Assembly (NCBI GenBank): GCA_963837335.1
Contig: CAWINS010000082.1
Span: forward strand, 62,001 to 126,000
From: RYN-230 sp963837335
GTDB taxonomy: Bacteria > Actinomycetota > Actinomycetes > Streptosporangiales > Streptosporangiaceae
Direction of reading: 5' to 3'
Length of the DNA stretch: 64,000 bases
The notes below the pieces were generated by a model that was not told the DNA's origin, did not search any database, and saw only the letters and a program-made list of their open reading frames with translations. Below, one piece after another: positions 1 through 7,325 of this stretch (position 1 is the stretch's first letter; every line of letters starts with the position of its first letter). The position numbers and the translations under genes were made by a program.

Positions 1-268
1 CCGAGACGGTGCCGTCAGCGTGCCTGGCTACCGTCCAGGCCGCAAGCTGCACGCTGGGCTGGTGGCTGGCCTGGTGCTGGCTGGCTGAGAGCAGTGCCGT
101 CACGGCCACGGCCGCTCCGGCTACCACGACCAGCGCTGCAGCCAGGCCGGGGATCCGCCGCCGCGCTCGCACCGCACGGCTGCGGCTCACAATCTGCTCG
201 GTGGGGACATGCATATGCACGCCGGTGACGGACTCCTTCACCGCTGTGATGACTTGGTCGTCGTTCAT
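1..268 (-). CDS. Membrane-anchored protein encoded after ECF sigma, partial
   Basis: This reading frame starts with ATG at 268 and runs off the left edge after 89 codons, so the C-terminus is missing. The visible part begins MNDDQVITAVKESVTGVHMH, continues with an Arg-rich stretch (about residues 30-37) and then one Ala/Val/Leu membrane segment (about 38-56). The start overlaps the sigma stop as ATGA (268-265), so the two are translationally coupled. The layout of short cytoplasmic part, one membrane helix and external part fits the protein often encoded after such ECF sigmas, possibly an antagonist, but no zinc-binding anti-sigma motif is visible in the part present. Confidence 0.75.
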   Translation of the reverse strand, partial: MNDDQVITAVKESVTGVHMHVPTEQIVSRSRAVRARRRIPGLAAALVVVAGAAVAVTALLSASQHQASHQPSVQLAAWTVARHADGTVS

Positions 269-762
269 CTTGGAGTCTCCTGCCGTCGTTCCGGCGTTAG
301 GTCGTGGCGTAGGGCGGCCATGGCGCGGCTCATATGAGCCATGACGGTGTTCGGCGAGATGCCCAGTACCTCTGCAGTGCGTGCGGTATCCAGGTCAAGT
401 ACGAGCCGCAAGGCGACCACCTGCCGTTGCCGGGCAGGAAGCTGCATCAGGGCCGCCATGATCCGCGGATCCATGGGGCTGTCTGCGGCTTCCTCGCTCG
501 CAGGCAGGTCGGCGACCAGGCCGGGGTCGGGTACTGATACCTCCCGGCGATAGCGCCGCCACCGGGAGACGTTTGCGTTCAGGGCGGTGCGGACCACCCA
601 CGCCGCCGGGGCTGGATGACTGCTGACCTTGCGCCATGAGGCACAGGCCCGGGCAAAGGCCTCAGCCACCAGGTCCTGTGCCTTGTCCTGGTCGCCGACG
701 CTGATCAGCACGGTGCGCAGGCACTCATCCTTGGACCTCCGGTAGAACTCCCCGAAGTCCAT
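265..762 (-). CDS. ECF RNA polymerase sigma factor (sigma-70 family)
   Basis: About 165 residues, normal for a minimal ECF sigma. The region 2 part contains DQDKAQDLVAEAFARA and the W-V-V-R-T-A-L-N region 2.4-like helix. Region 4 contains LPARQRQVVALRLVLDLDT followed by the helix-turn-helix GISPNTVMAHMSRAMAALR. I chose the ATG at 762 (MDFGEF), where sigma homology begins; an in-frame GTG at 801 would add 13 residues without a good ribosome site. It is coupled by ATGA to the membrane protein that leaves the window, which may control it. The target regulon cannot be read from the sequence. Confidence 0.88.
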   Translation of the reverse strand: MDFGEFYRRSKDECLRTVLISVGDQDKAQDLVAEAFARACASWRKVSSHPAPAAWVVRTALNANVSRWRRYRREVSVPDPGLVADLPASEEAADSPMDPRIMAALMQLPARQRQVVALRLVLDLDTARTAEVLGISPNTVMAHMSRAMAALRHDLTPERRQETPR

Positions 763-909
763 CCGTTCTGTTCCCACACTTCTCCAACGCATGAGCGGCA
801 CCTACGGGATTACCCCGTGCCCGCGGCGTCCCCGATGCAAGATCGTTTGGACAGCAACTGCCGTTAGCGGTGGCGACCTCAAGATCCTTAAGGCACCTCG
901 GCGGCAGTA

Positions 910-1674
910 TTAGCCGATAGCGGTGCCGAACAGGTGCCCGATACCGTAGGTGAAGGCCAGGCCGAGTGCCCCGCCGATGATTACCCGCAGGACGGCGCGG
1001 CGGATGTTGCTCCCGCCCAGGCGGGCGCTGAGGGCGCCAGTCAAGCCGAGAGCGATCAGGACGGCGGCGAAGGTCACCGGGACCCGCAGGCTGGCTGGAG
1101 GCAGCAGGATGGCCAGCATCGGCAGCAGGGCGCCGGACGTAAACGACAGCGCCGAAGCGCTGGCGGCCTGGACCGGGCTGGGGATGTCAGCGGGGTCGAT
1201 GTGCAGTTCGGCGTCCAGATGGGCGGACAGCGCGCCGCGTGCGGTCAGTTCGTTGGCCACGGTGCGGGCGGTTGCCGCAGAAAGGCCTTTGGCTTCGTAT
1301 AGGGCGGTCAGTTCGGTTAGTTCAGCGTCCGGGTCGTCAGCGAGTTCACGTTTCTCCTGCTTGATCTCCGCCCGCTCGCTGTCGCGCTGGCTCGAGACCG
1401 ATACGTACTCACCCAGCGCCATCGATACGGCCCCGGCGACCAGCCCGGCCAGCCCGGCGGTGAAGATAGGGCCGCGGTCTGTAGTGGCCCCTGCCACTCC
1501 GATGACGATGCCGGCCACCGAGACGATCCCGTCGTTGGCGCCAAGCACTGCGGCCCGCAGCCAGTTCAGCCGTCCTGCGGTGCCGCCAGAATGCGGCTCC
1601 CGAGGGTGAGTCGCCCGCCCGCTCGCGGCGGCCTCCACCTGGGCGGCTGAGGGCATGACCTCGTCAGCACTCAT
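910..1674 (-). CDS. VIT1/CCC1 family transporter (iron/manganese)
   Basis: 254 residues, typical for bacterial VIT-family membrane proteins. The family core is visible as NWLRAAVLGANDGIVSVAGI followed by a Gly/Ala-rich membrane segment and GAVSMALGEYVSVSSQRDSE, the conserved metal-binding helix. A charged cytoplasmic domain (about residues 95-160) follows, then three more membrane helices ending IGGALGLAFTYGIGHLFGTAIG. Yeast CCC1 and plant VIT1 export Fe(II) or Mn(II) from the cytosol; substrate here is inferred. GGAGGC lies just before the ATG. It is a single gene, with no metal regulator next to it. Confidence 0.9.
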   Translation of the reverse strand: MSADEVMPSAAQVEAAASGRATHPREPHSGGTAGRLNWLRAAVLGANDGIVSVAGIVIGVAGATTDRGPIFTAGLAGLVAGAVSMALGEYVSVSSQRDSERAEIKQEKRELADDPDAELTELTALYEAKGLSAATARTVANELTARGALSAHLDAELHIDPADIPSPVQAASASALSFTSGALLPMLAILLPPASLRVPVTFAAVLIALGLTGALSARLGGSNIRRAVLRVIIGGALGLAFTYGIGHLFGTAIG

Positions 1675-1885
1675 GCCTCCACAAGTACTGCAACGTCAGC
1701 CGACGCGCCAGGTGTCGTGGCGGTGCTATGCAAACGTCCAGGGTGAATTCTTGGTCACTCCCGTCGGATCGGAATCTGAACCTCAGCGCTATGATCGCGA
1801 GCATGCCAGTCGCGGCTCGCAATCCGGTTCGCGATCGAATCCGCCGGCCGGATCGGCCGTCGGTGACCGGGGGTAGCCTGCCGTC

Positions 1886-2824
1886 GTGAGCGTGATCGGC
1901 TGGCTGCTCGAAGGTGACCCCGCGATCCGCTGGCAGGTGCTGCGGGATCTCACGAACGGGTCGGCTGATGACGTGGCAGCCGAACGGGCCCGGGTTGAGC
2001 ACGATGGCTGGGGGGCGCGCCTCCTCGCGCTGGAGGATCCCGACGGGCTCTGGGCCGGCGGCGCTTGCTTCCCGGCGTCCTGGACTGGCGGTGAACCGGG
2101 GCAGCCCTGGACGGCCACGATGCATACGCTGCAGACCCTGCAGCTCCTCGGGCTTGACCCGGCGTCGGAGTCCTCGCGCCATGTGATCGGGCTCGTTGCG
2201 GAGAACGGTCGCTGGGAGCACGCCGGGCAGCGGTTTTTCGACGGGGAGGTCGAGCCCTGCATTAACGGCAGGACGATCGAGGCTGGTGCGTACTTCGGGG
2301 TGGATGTTGGAGTGATCGTTGAGCGGATCCTCGCTGAGCGGCTCACAGACGGCGGCTGGAACTGTGAGATCCAGAACGGATCGGTGCGGTCCTCCTTCGA
2401 CACGACGATCAACGTGCTCGACGGCCTGCTCGAGTTCGAGCGCGCGACCGGCGGCTCCGACGAGGTGCGCGAGGCCCGCCGGAACGGTGAGGAATACCTG
2501 CTCGAGCGCGCCCTGTTCCGCCGCAAGACCACGGGGACCGTCGTCCAGCCGGCGTACCTCGAGTTCGTATTTCCGTACTACTGGCACTACGACGTGCTGC
2601 GTGCGCTCGACTACTTCCGGCGGTCGGGTGCGGATCCGGATCCCCGGACGGCGGAGGCGGTAGCGGTCGTGCGGTCCAAGTGCCAGCCCGACGGCCGGTG
2701 GCTGCTCGACCGCATCCATCCGGGTCGCGTCCACTTCGATCTTGAGGGCGGCGTGGGCACGCCGAGCCGCTGGAACACCCTCCGCGCGCTCAGGGTGTTG
2801 AAGTGGTGGGATGGAATCGCCTGA
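1886..2824 (+). CDS. Squalene-cyclase-fold (alpha/alpha toroid) protein of unknown function
   Basis: 312 residues with no signal peptide. Recurrent units of the terpenoid cyclase/prenyltransferase toroid are visible: short helices with Gly-Trp or Asp-Gly turns, such as DPDGLWAGGACFPA, LTDGGWNCEIQNG, and CQPDGRWLLDRI near the C-terminus. The DxDD motif of true squalene-hopene cyclases is absent, so an enzymatic cyclase role is not supported. Similar genes in actinobacteria are usually annotated only as squalene cyclase-like or hypothetical. The GTG start follows the first in-frame initiation site; the gene has no operon partner. Confidence 0.8.
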   Translation: MSVIGWLLEGDPAIRWQVLRDLTNGSADDVAAERARVEHDGWGARLLALEDPDGLWAGGACFPASWTGGEPGQPWTATMHTLQTLQLLGLDPASESSRHVIGLVAENGRWEHAGQRFFDGEVEPCINGRTIEAGAYFGVDVGVIVERILAERLTDGGWNCEIQNGSVRSSFDTTINVLDGLLEFERATGGSDEVREARRNGEEYLLERALFRRKTTGTVVQPAYLEFVFPYYWHYDVLRALDYFRRSGADPDPRTAEAVAVVRSKCQPDGRWLLDRIHPGRVHFDLEGGVGTPSRWNTLRALRVLKWWDGIA

Positions 2825-2948
2825 CGACCGAACGCTGGGGGGCAGCGGAGGGCGTTCAGGAGCATCTGGTGGACGGGGTGGACTCGAAAGTGTCTGGGCT
2901 GGAACGATGCGAAACGCTGCGCCGACTGGGTGGAAGTGAGCGGACGAG

Positions 2949-3194
2949 ATGACCAAGCGCCTCAGACAACAGCTCGCCATGACCATCATCATGTGGGGAG
3001 CGTTAGTTCTGTTCGGTTTGCCCGGTCTTGCGCTGACCTGGCTCAACGATTCGCGGCGGCTCCCCCTGGCCCTCGGCGGCGACATCGCCGGAATCGCCGT
3101 CGCAACGGTCACCACCGTCCTGATTCACCGCCGGTGCCGGTCAGGTCTGCCGAGACCGGAGCCGACCGAGGGTGAAGCGACTGGCCTCAGCTAG
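2949..3194 (+). CDS. Small membrane protein, unknown
   Basis: 81 residues with two predicted membrane helices (about 11-31 and 42-60) and a short charged C-terminal tail. The codon pattern is GC-rich at third positions as in its neighbours. A weak GGAAG ribosome site precedes the ATG. It follows the cyclase-fold gene by 124 bp in the same direction. I do not recognise a family. Confidence 0.5.
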   Translation: MTKRLRQQLAMTIIMWGALVLFGLPGLALTWLNDSRRLPLALGGDIAGIAVATVTTVLIHRRCRSGLPRPEPTEGEATGLS

Positions 3195-3395
3195 GTGGGA
3201 CTCCACGTCTCTGACGATTTCGAAAGCCGGCGTTCCGGGAAAGACGTGCCTGGCCACCGCAGTGACGATCATGGAGTCGTGACTCAGCCGCACCCCCTCC
3301 CGGCGGCCACGAGACAGTACGGGCAGATAGCGTTGCTGCTCCGCCACCGTGACCGCCCGCTCGTGGTGTTCGAACTCGCGCCAGGGGCGGGTCAA
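3141..3395 (-). CDS. Possible short ORF or gene remnant
   Basis: An 84-codon frame with a TTG start and an upstream in-frame stop. Its translation has protein-like composition (for example FEIVRDVESHLAEASRFTLG), but I recognise no domain and no good ribosome site, and it overlaps the end of the small membrane gene on the other strand. It may be the 3' remnant of a decayed gene. Apart from it, I see nothing firm between 3195 and 3685. Confidence 0.25.
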   Translation of the reverse strand: MTRPWREFEHHERAVTVAEQQRYLPVLSRGRREGVRLSHDSMIVTAVARHVFPGTPAFEIVRDVESHLAEASRFTLGRLRSRQT

Positions 3396-3685
3396 CGGTC
3401 AGGCCGACCGGACGGAGACCAGTGCCGTCCGGCACCGGGGGACCGTGACGAACTGCATGTCACCAGAGTGCGAGCCCCACAGTTCACTGCCGAGAGCGTC
3501 ACAGCGATGCAGCACTGTGGCCTATCGGCGCCGGCGTCGCGGGCGGGACGGTTTGCCCGCATCTTTACTATGAATTCACTCGGCATTTCTTGACGGTTGT
3601 CTCAGCCCAGCAAGATTGTTGAAATTTAGGCGAAGGCGCCGCTCCGGACCCCGGCGGTATCCGAACTACCAGCCCGGGAGAGCCT

Positions 3686-4069
3686 ATGACGCCCGCAGTG
3701 CCCCGTATCGCCACCAGCACGCCGCTACCTGAACGTACGAATCCCGTCAACGCACCGGACAGCCCGCATGACTCCCGTGATCCGTGGCTGCGGCCTGGTA
3801 GTCCAGGTTTCCGTGCCTCCCCGCAGGCTGGCCAACCTGGTCATGGCTGCACTGCGGTGCTGCGCAGCCAGCCGGTCCTGATGGTTGACGACCGGGTGGT
3901 AGGCGGCGCGTTTGAGCTCATCTGCTGCGAGTGTGGCGACAACCCCCACCTGGACTACTCCGAGGTTTCGCCTCGCCTGCAGCAGATACGCGGTCCGTAC
4001 ACGATCGACGCGGGCCTGGCCGCCTACGAGCGTCACCTCGGACTGACCACGTGTGACTGCCCGGGATGA
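3686..4069 (+). CDS. Conserved actinobacterial hypothetical protein
   Basis: 127 residues. The first 60 are low in conserved features and Pro-rich. The C-terminal half contains FELICCECGDNPHLDYSEVS and then a predicted helical stretch ending AAYERHLGL, a combination I recall from small actinobacterial hypothetical proteins of unknown role. The CCECGD cluster and the final TTCDC could bind metal, but this is only a suggestion. GGGAGAG precedes the ATG. Confidence 0.65.
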   Translation: MTPAVPRIATSTPLPERTNPVNAPDSPHDSRDPWLRPGSPGFRASPQAGQPGHGCTAVLRSQPVLMVDDRVVGGAFELICCECGDNPHLDYSEVSPRLQQIRGPYTIDAGLAAYERHLGLTTCDCPG

Positions 4070-4106
4070 GTGTCGGCAGATCATCGACTGGGGCTCATTG
4101 CCGGCG

Positions 4107-4532
4107 TCAGAGTTCGTGCCCCATCGCTTCGAAAGCGGCAAGAAGGTTGACAAAATCCCGAAAGCGCTGGATTTCGCCACCGGCCACAGTCAGCACAACG
4201 AGATTCGGGAGGATAAACGGGCCGGTGGTGGAACTGGTTCCGTGGACATCTTGCTGCACAATGACGGTACCCGGGTCGTTCGTCGTGTAAGCGGAGACGG
4301 TCTGATAACGCTCGTACTTGAGGGGGCCTTCCCAGCTGGCAACGACGAACGCCATGATGGCGGCCCTGCCGACGAGACGTGACGGTACACCTGGCCTGGT
4401 GAACGGGAACTCGTGCACCGCGTTCACGGCATACAGATGCTCCATCTCGCTTGCTGACTGTGCTATCGCGGCCGCACGAACTCGTTCCAATACTTGTCCG
4501 GCCTCGCCAAGTAGCAGCAGTTCTTCCGGCAT
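4107..4532 (-). CDS. SnoaL/NTF2-like protein
   Basis: 141 residues with the cone-shaped NTF2-like fold pattern: an N-terminal helix (LLLGEAGQVLERVRAAAIAQ), a strand with HEFPFTRPGVPSRLVGRAAI, and late strands NLVVLTVAGGEIQRFRDFVN. Such proteins bind small hydrophobic ligands or act as isomerases or cyclases; the substrate is unknown. The ATG at 4532 is chosen because AAGGG lies just upstream; a longer frame to 4568 would run into a 25-bp direct repeat that looks like upstream control DNA. It is divergent from the TetR gene, its likely regulator. Confidence 0.8.
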   Translation of the reverse strand: MPEELLLLGEAGQVLERVRAAAIAQSASEMEHLYAVNAVHEFPFTRPGVPSRLVGRAAIMAFVVASWEGPLKYERYQTVSAYTTNDPGTVIVQQDVHGTSSTTGPFILPNLVVLTVAGGEIQRFRDFVNLLAAFEAMGHEL

Positions 4533-4542
4533 TCTTTTCCCT

Positions 4543-4592
4543 TCTGCTCCCAGAAAGCTCGTGCGCATCTGCTCCCAGAAAGCTCCTGCGCA
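4543..4592. repeat. 25-bp tandem direct repeat upstream of the NTF2-like gene
   Basis: Two adjacent 25-bp copies (4543-4567 and 4568-4592) differ at one base. The pair lies directly upstream of the NTF2-like ribosome site. It may be a duplicated operator or promoter segment in the TetR/NTF2 divergent control region. Confidence 0.85.
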
Positions 4593-4670
4593 CTTGCCGG
4601 GCCGTGGCGCATGCGCGCGATCTCCTGGCGGCTGGCGGATCGGTCACGATGAGCGGCGCGGGCCACTAAG

Positions 4671-4724
4671 CGGTGCGCCGCCCCGGTTATGGTCAGCAGT
4701 ATACGGTGCGCCGCCCCGGTTATG
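4671..4724 (+). repeat. Two identical 21-bp repeats upstream of TetR
   Basis: Exact copies occupy 4671-4691 and 4704-4724, a spacing of 33 bp or about three helical turns, so a regulator could bind both on one face. Each copy leads into a TAnnnT hexamer (TATGGT, TATGCT). The second hexamer, 4721-4726, sits 9 bp before the TetR ATG and could be its -10 element. Confidence 0.8.
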
Positions 4725-4735
4725 CTAGTGACGAG

Positions 4736-5359
4736 ATGTCCAGCCAACCGCCTGAGCGCGCTCCAGCGAAGTCGCCTGCAGCCCCCGGGGGTGACCGGGA
4801 GCTGCGAGCTGACGCGCGCCGCAATCGCGAGCGGGTACTGCGGACCGCGCAGCAGCTGTTTGCGGCGGAGGGTCTTAGCGTCTCGCTCGACGAGATAGCC
4901 CGCCGCGCGGGCGTTGGCCCCGGCACCGTCCACCGGCACTTCCCGGCCAAGGAAGCGCTGTATCTCGCCGTCGCGATCGATCAGCTGGAGCAGCTGGTGG
5001 CGGAGGCAGAGGTGCTCGGCGCCACCGGCGATCCCGCAGCCCTGTTCACGCTGCTCTCCCGGATGATGGCCACGGGTGCCGAGAACGTGGCGGTCAAAAG
5101 CGCGCTCGCGGCCGACGAGCTGGACTTGCGCATCGCCGCCCCGGGCGTCGCGGCCGACCTCACGCGCCATGTCGCGGACCTCCTCAACCGCGCGCAGGCC
5201 GCCGGTGCCGCGCGCCACGACCTCACCGCCGAAGAGGTGATGGCGCTTGTGGCCGGGACCTTCGCCGCGATCTGCCACGCTGGCGCGGAGAACAGCCGCA
5301 AACGCTCAGCCCACATCGCCCAGCTCATCCTCGACGGGATACGACCCCAGCCCCGGTAG
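4736..5359 (+). CDS. TetR/AcrR family transcriptional regulator
   Basis: 207 residues from ATG 4736. The N-terminal helix-turn-helix is clear: RERVLRTAQQLFAAEGL, then SLDEIARRAGVGPGTVHRHF and PAKEALYLAV (about residues 29-77). The C-terminal all-helical ligand domain is of the kind linked to small hydrophobic effectors. An upstream in-frame start at 4673 would translate the direct-repeat control region and is less likely. It is divergent from the NTF2-like gene and probably represses it and itself through the repeats between them. Confidence 0.93.
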   Translation: MSSQPPERAPAKSPAAPGGDRELRADARRNRERVLRTAQQLFAAEGLSVSLDEIARRAGVGPGTVHRHFPAKEALYLAVAIDQLEQLVAEAEVLGATGDPAALFTLLSRMMATGAENVAVKSALAADELDLRIAAPGVAADLTRHVADLLNRAQAAGAARHDLTAEEVMALVAGTFAAICHAGAENSRKRSAHIAQLILDGIRPQPR

Positions 5360-5447
5360 GAACCCCGGGCCGGAACGCCGGGACCCGACGGCCAGCCTTG
5401 AGCCGGCCCTGCCGCTACGCGCTTGGGTGCCCGGTCAGGAACAGGTT

Positions 5448-5891
5448 CTAGACCGCTTCCATGCCGAACCGGGCCATCAAGGCCCGTTCCTCATCGGGGG
5501 TCGGCGGCTCGGAGCGGTTCCACAGCTCATGCAGGCCGGCGAAGTACGCGTCCATCGCGGGAGCGTGGATCACCAGCAGCCGTGCCTCTTCGTCCCCGGC
5601 GTTGCCGAAGGTATGGGCGGTCCCGCGAGGAACCAGCACGAACCCTTCGGGTCCAACGGTAAGTTCCTCGCCCTCGACGATCACAGACACCAGGCCGTCA
5701 AGCACGAAATACGCTTCTGAGCAGTTCGTGTGACGGTGCGGCGGCGGCCGGCGGCCGCCTGGGGGCAGGGTGCGCTCCATCAGGGACAGATCGCCGTCGT
5801 CCTGCTCAGCCAGGGCCTTGAAGAACATCACGCTGCCGCGAGCGGTGTACCGCTTCTGTCCCTCACCAGGTCCGATAAGACCAGCACTCAT
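5448..5891 (-). CDS. Cupin-domain protein
   Basis: 147 residues forming one cupin barrel. The first motif is PPGGRRPPPHRHTNCSEAYF, giving His-x-His and a Glu as metal ligands, and the second is PRGTAHTFGNAG with the last ligand His. A glycine-rich turn (VIVEGEELTVGPEG) lies between them. It could be a small dioxygenase, isomerase or metal-binding protein; the substrate is unknown. A strong AGGAGG precedes the ATG. The gene faces the TetR gene and is monocistronic. Confidence 0.88.
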   Translation of the reverse strand: MSAGLIGPGEGQKRYTARGSVMFFKALAEQDDGDLSLMERTLPPGGRRPPPHRHTNCSEAYFVLDGLVSVIVEGEELTVGPEGFVLVPRGTAHTFGNAGDEEARLLVIHAPAMDAYFAGLHELWNRSEPPTPDEERALMARFGMEAV

Positions 5892-5988
5892 CCGCCGACC
5901 TCCTCGGGTGCCATGCTAGGCCGGCGCTGACGGCGGTGGGGCAATCCCCGGACCGGGCGGCGGCCGCCGCCCGGACCGTGCGGCTGCC

Positions 5989-6351
5989 TCAGTACCCGGG
6001 GGGCTGGTTGAAGACGACGACCAGGCTGACGATCTTGCCGTCGCGGACGCTGAAGTAGTTCGACAGGATGAGCTCGTCGGGCAGGTTCGTCTTGTCGAAA
6101 TCGCCGGTGTACGACCCGCGCACGATCGTGTCGCCGTGGTGGTCGAGCACCTCACGGACCTCGATCTGGACCTTGTCGCCGACCATTTCCTTCTCCACCC
6201 AGCGGCGGATCGCGCCGGTGCCGGTGAACTCACGGCGGGCGTCGTTGACGTACGCGTCGTCGGCGAAGGTGGCCATGATGGCGTCGGTGTCCAGGGCGTT
6301 GACCCCGGCCACGTGGGCGGCGACGACCCCGGTCAGCTCGGTAGCGTGCAT
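5989..6351 (-). CDS. SnoaL/NTF2-like protein
   Basis: 120 residues from the ATG at 6351, chosen because GGAGG lies 8 bp upstream; the longer frame to 6396 reads through that site. The sequence fits a nuclear-transport-factor-2 fold, with an N-terminal helix (VVAAHVAGVNALDTDAIMAT), FADDAYVNDARREFTG and a late strand SNYFSVRDGKIVSLVVVFNQ. The role is unknown. It is divergent from the MerR-type regulator gene with a 130-bp gap and is a plausible target of it. Confidence 0.85.
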   Translation of the reverse strand: MHATELTGVVAAHVAGVNALDTDAIMATFADDAYVNDARREFTGTGAIRRWVEKEMVGDKVQIEVREVLDHHGDTIVRGSYTGDFDKTNLPDELILSNYFSVRDGKIVSLVVVFNQPPGY

Positions 6352-6444
6352 GGTGTTTTCCTCCTTCGGTGCCCGGCCCTCCTGGCCGGACATCAACCAC
6401 CCTCACGGCTGCCGCAGGGGGATGGTCAACACCGCAAACGGGGC

Positions 6445-6475
6445 GTGACTCTCCCCCCGGGGGAGGATGCAGACT
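6445..6475 (+). promoter_or_regulatory. MerR-type promoter with 19-bp spacer
   Basis: A -35-like GTGACT (6445-6450) and a -10-like CAGACT (6470-6475) are separated by 19 bp carrying the dyad CTCCCCCCGGGGGAG. Over-long 19-bp spacers with a central dyad are the signature of MerR-regulated promoters. Transcription would begin near 6482, the ATG of the MerR gene, implying autoregulation and a leaderless message. Confidence 0.65.
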
Positions 6476-6481
6476 CGGGTC

Positions 6482-7321
6482 ATGCAGAACTGCCTGGCGA
6501 TCGGGGACTTCGCCCGCGCGACCCATATGAGCGTGAAGACGCTGCGCTACTACCACCGGGTCGGCCTGCTGGAGCCCGCCGATGTGGATCCGGACACGGG
6601 CTACCGCCGGTACACCACCGACCAGATACCGTCCGCGCAGATCATCCGGCGCTTCCGGGATCTGGACATGCCGGTCGAAGAGGTCAAGCAGGTGCTGGCC
6701 GCGCCGGATATCGAGACGCGCAACGAGCTCATCGCCGCCCATCTGAGCCGGCTGGAAGAAGGGCTGACCCGCACCCAGGACGCGGTCTCCTCACTGCGCG
6801 ATCTGCTGGCCCGCCCGTCGCCGCCCGAACTGGCCGACATCGGCCGCCTGCGGGTGGACGCCACCCCGGCCGCCGCGATCAGCGAGCCGCTGGACATCGA
6901 CGACGCGGGGCCGTGGTACCAGGGCGCGCTCGGCGAGCTCTACGCCACGATCGGCGCCCAGGACCAGAACCCCGATGGCCCGAGCGGCGGCATCTACGCG
7001 ACCGAGCTGTTCTCCCACGGACTGGGCCAGGCCACGATCTTCGTGCCCTGCACCGGGCCGCTGCGGCCCATGGGCCGGGTGACGTCGCTGGTCGTGCCGC
7101 CCGGGGAGTTCGCCACCGTCATCCACCCCGGCCCGGACAGCGGCATCGACCGCTCCTACGGTGCGCTGGCCACCTACGTCACCCAGCATGCGCTGGCTGT
7201 TGACGGGCCGATCCGCGAGTACTACCTCACCGGCCGGCACGACACCCCGGACACCGCGCAGTGGCGCACGCAGATCTGCTGGCCGGTCTTCCACACCGGA
7301 CCCGAGCCCGACGATTCCTAA
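6482..7321 (+). CDS. MerR family regulator with GyrI-like effector domain
   Basis: 279 residues. The N-terminal winged helix is classical: LAIGDFARATHMSVKTLRYY, HRVGLLEPADVDPDTGYRRY, then the dimerisation coiled coil (about 75-115). The C-terminal part (about 130-279) resembles a GyrI-like/BmrR-type ligand domain, with VTSLVVPPGEFATVIHPGP and a final EYYLTGRHDTPDTAQWRTQI strand region. Such regulators sense cationic or lipophilic compounds. The start at 6482 is preferred because 6467 lies inside the promoter spacer. It ends 4 bp before the converging MocR gene. Confidence 0.9.
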   Translation: MQNCLAIGDFARATHMSVKTLRYYHRVGLLEPADVDPDTGYRRYTTDQIPSAQIIRRFRDLDMPVEEVKQVLAAPDIETRNELIAAHLSRLEEGLTRTQDAVSSLRDLLARPSPPELADIGRLRVDATPAAAISEPLDIDDAGPWYQGALGELYATIGAQDQNPDGPSGGIYATELFSHGLGQATIFVPCTGPLRPMGRVTSLVVPPGEFATVIHPGPDSGIDRSYGALATYVTQHALAVDGPIREYYLTGRHDTPDTAQWRTQICWPVFHTGPEPDDS

Positions 7322-7325
7322 CGCC

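Noticed and set aside
6467..6481. Earlier ATG for the MerR gene
   Set aside because: It lies inside the 19-bp promoter spacer; the ATG at 6482 is at the expected transcript start.
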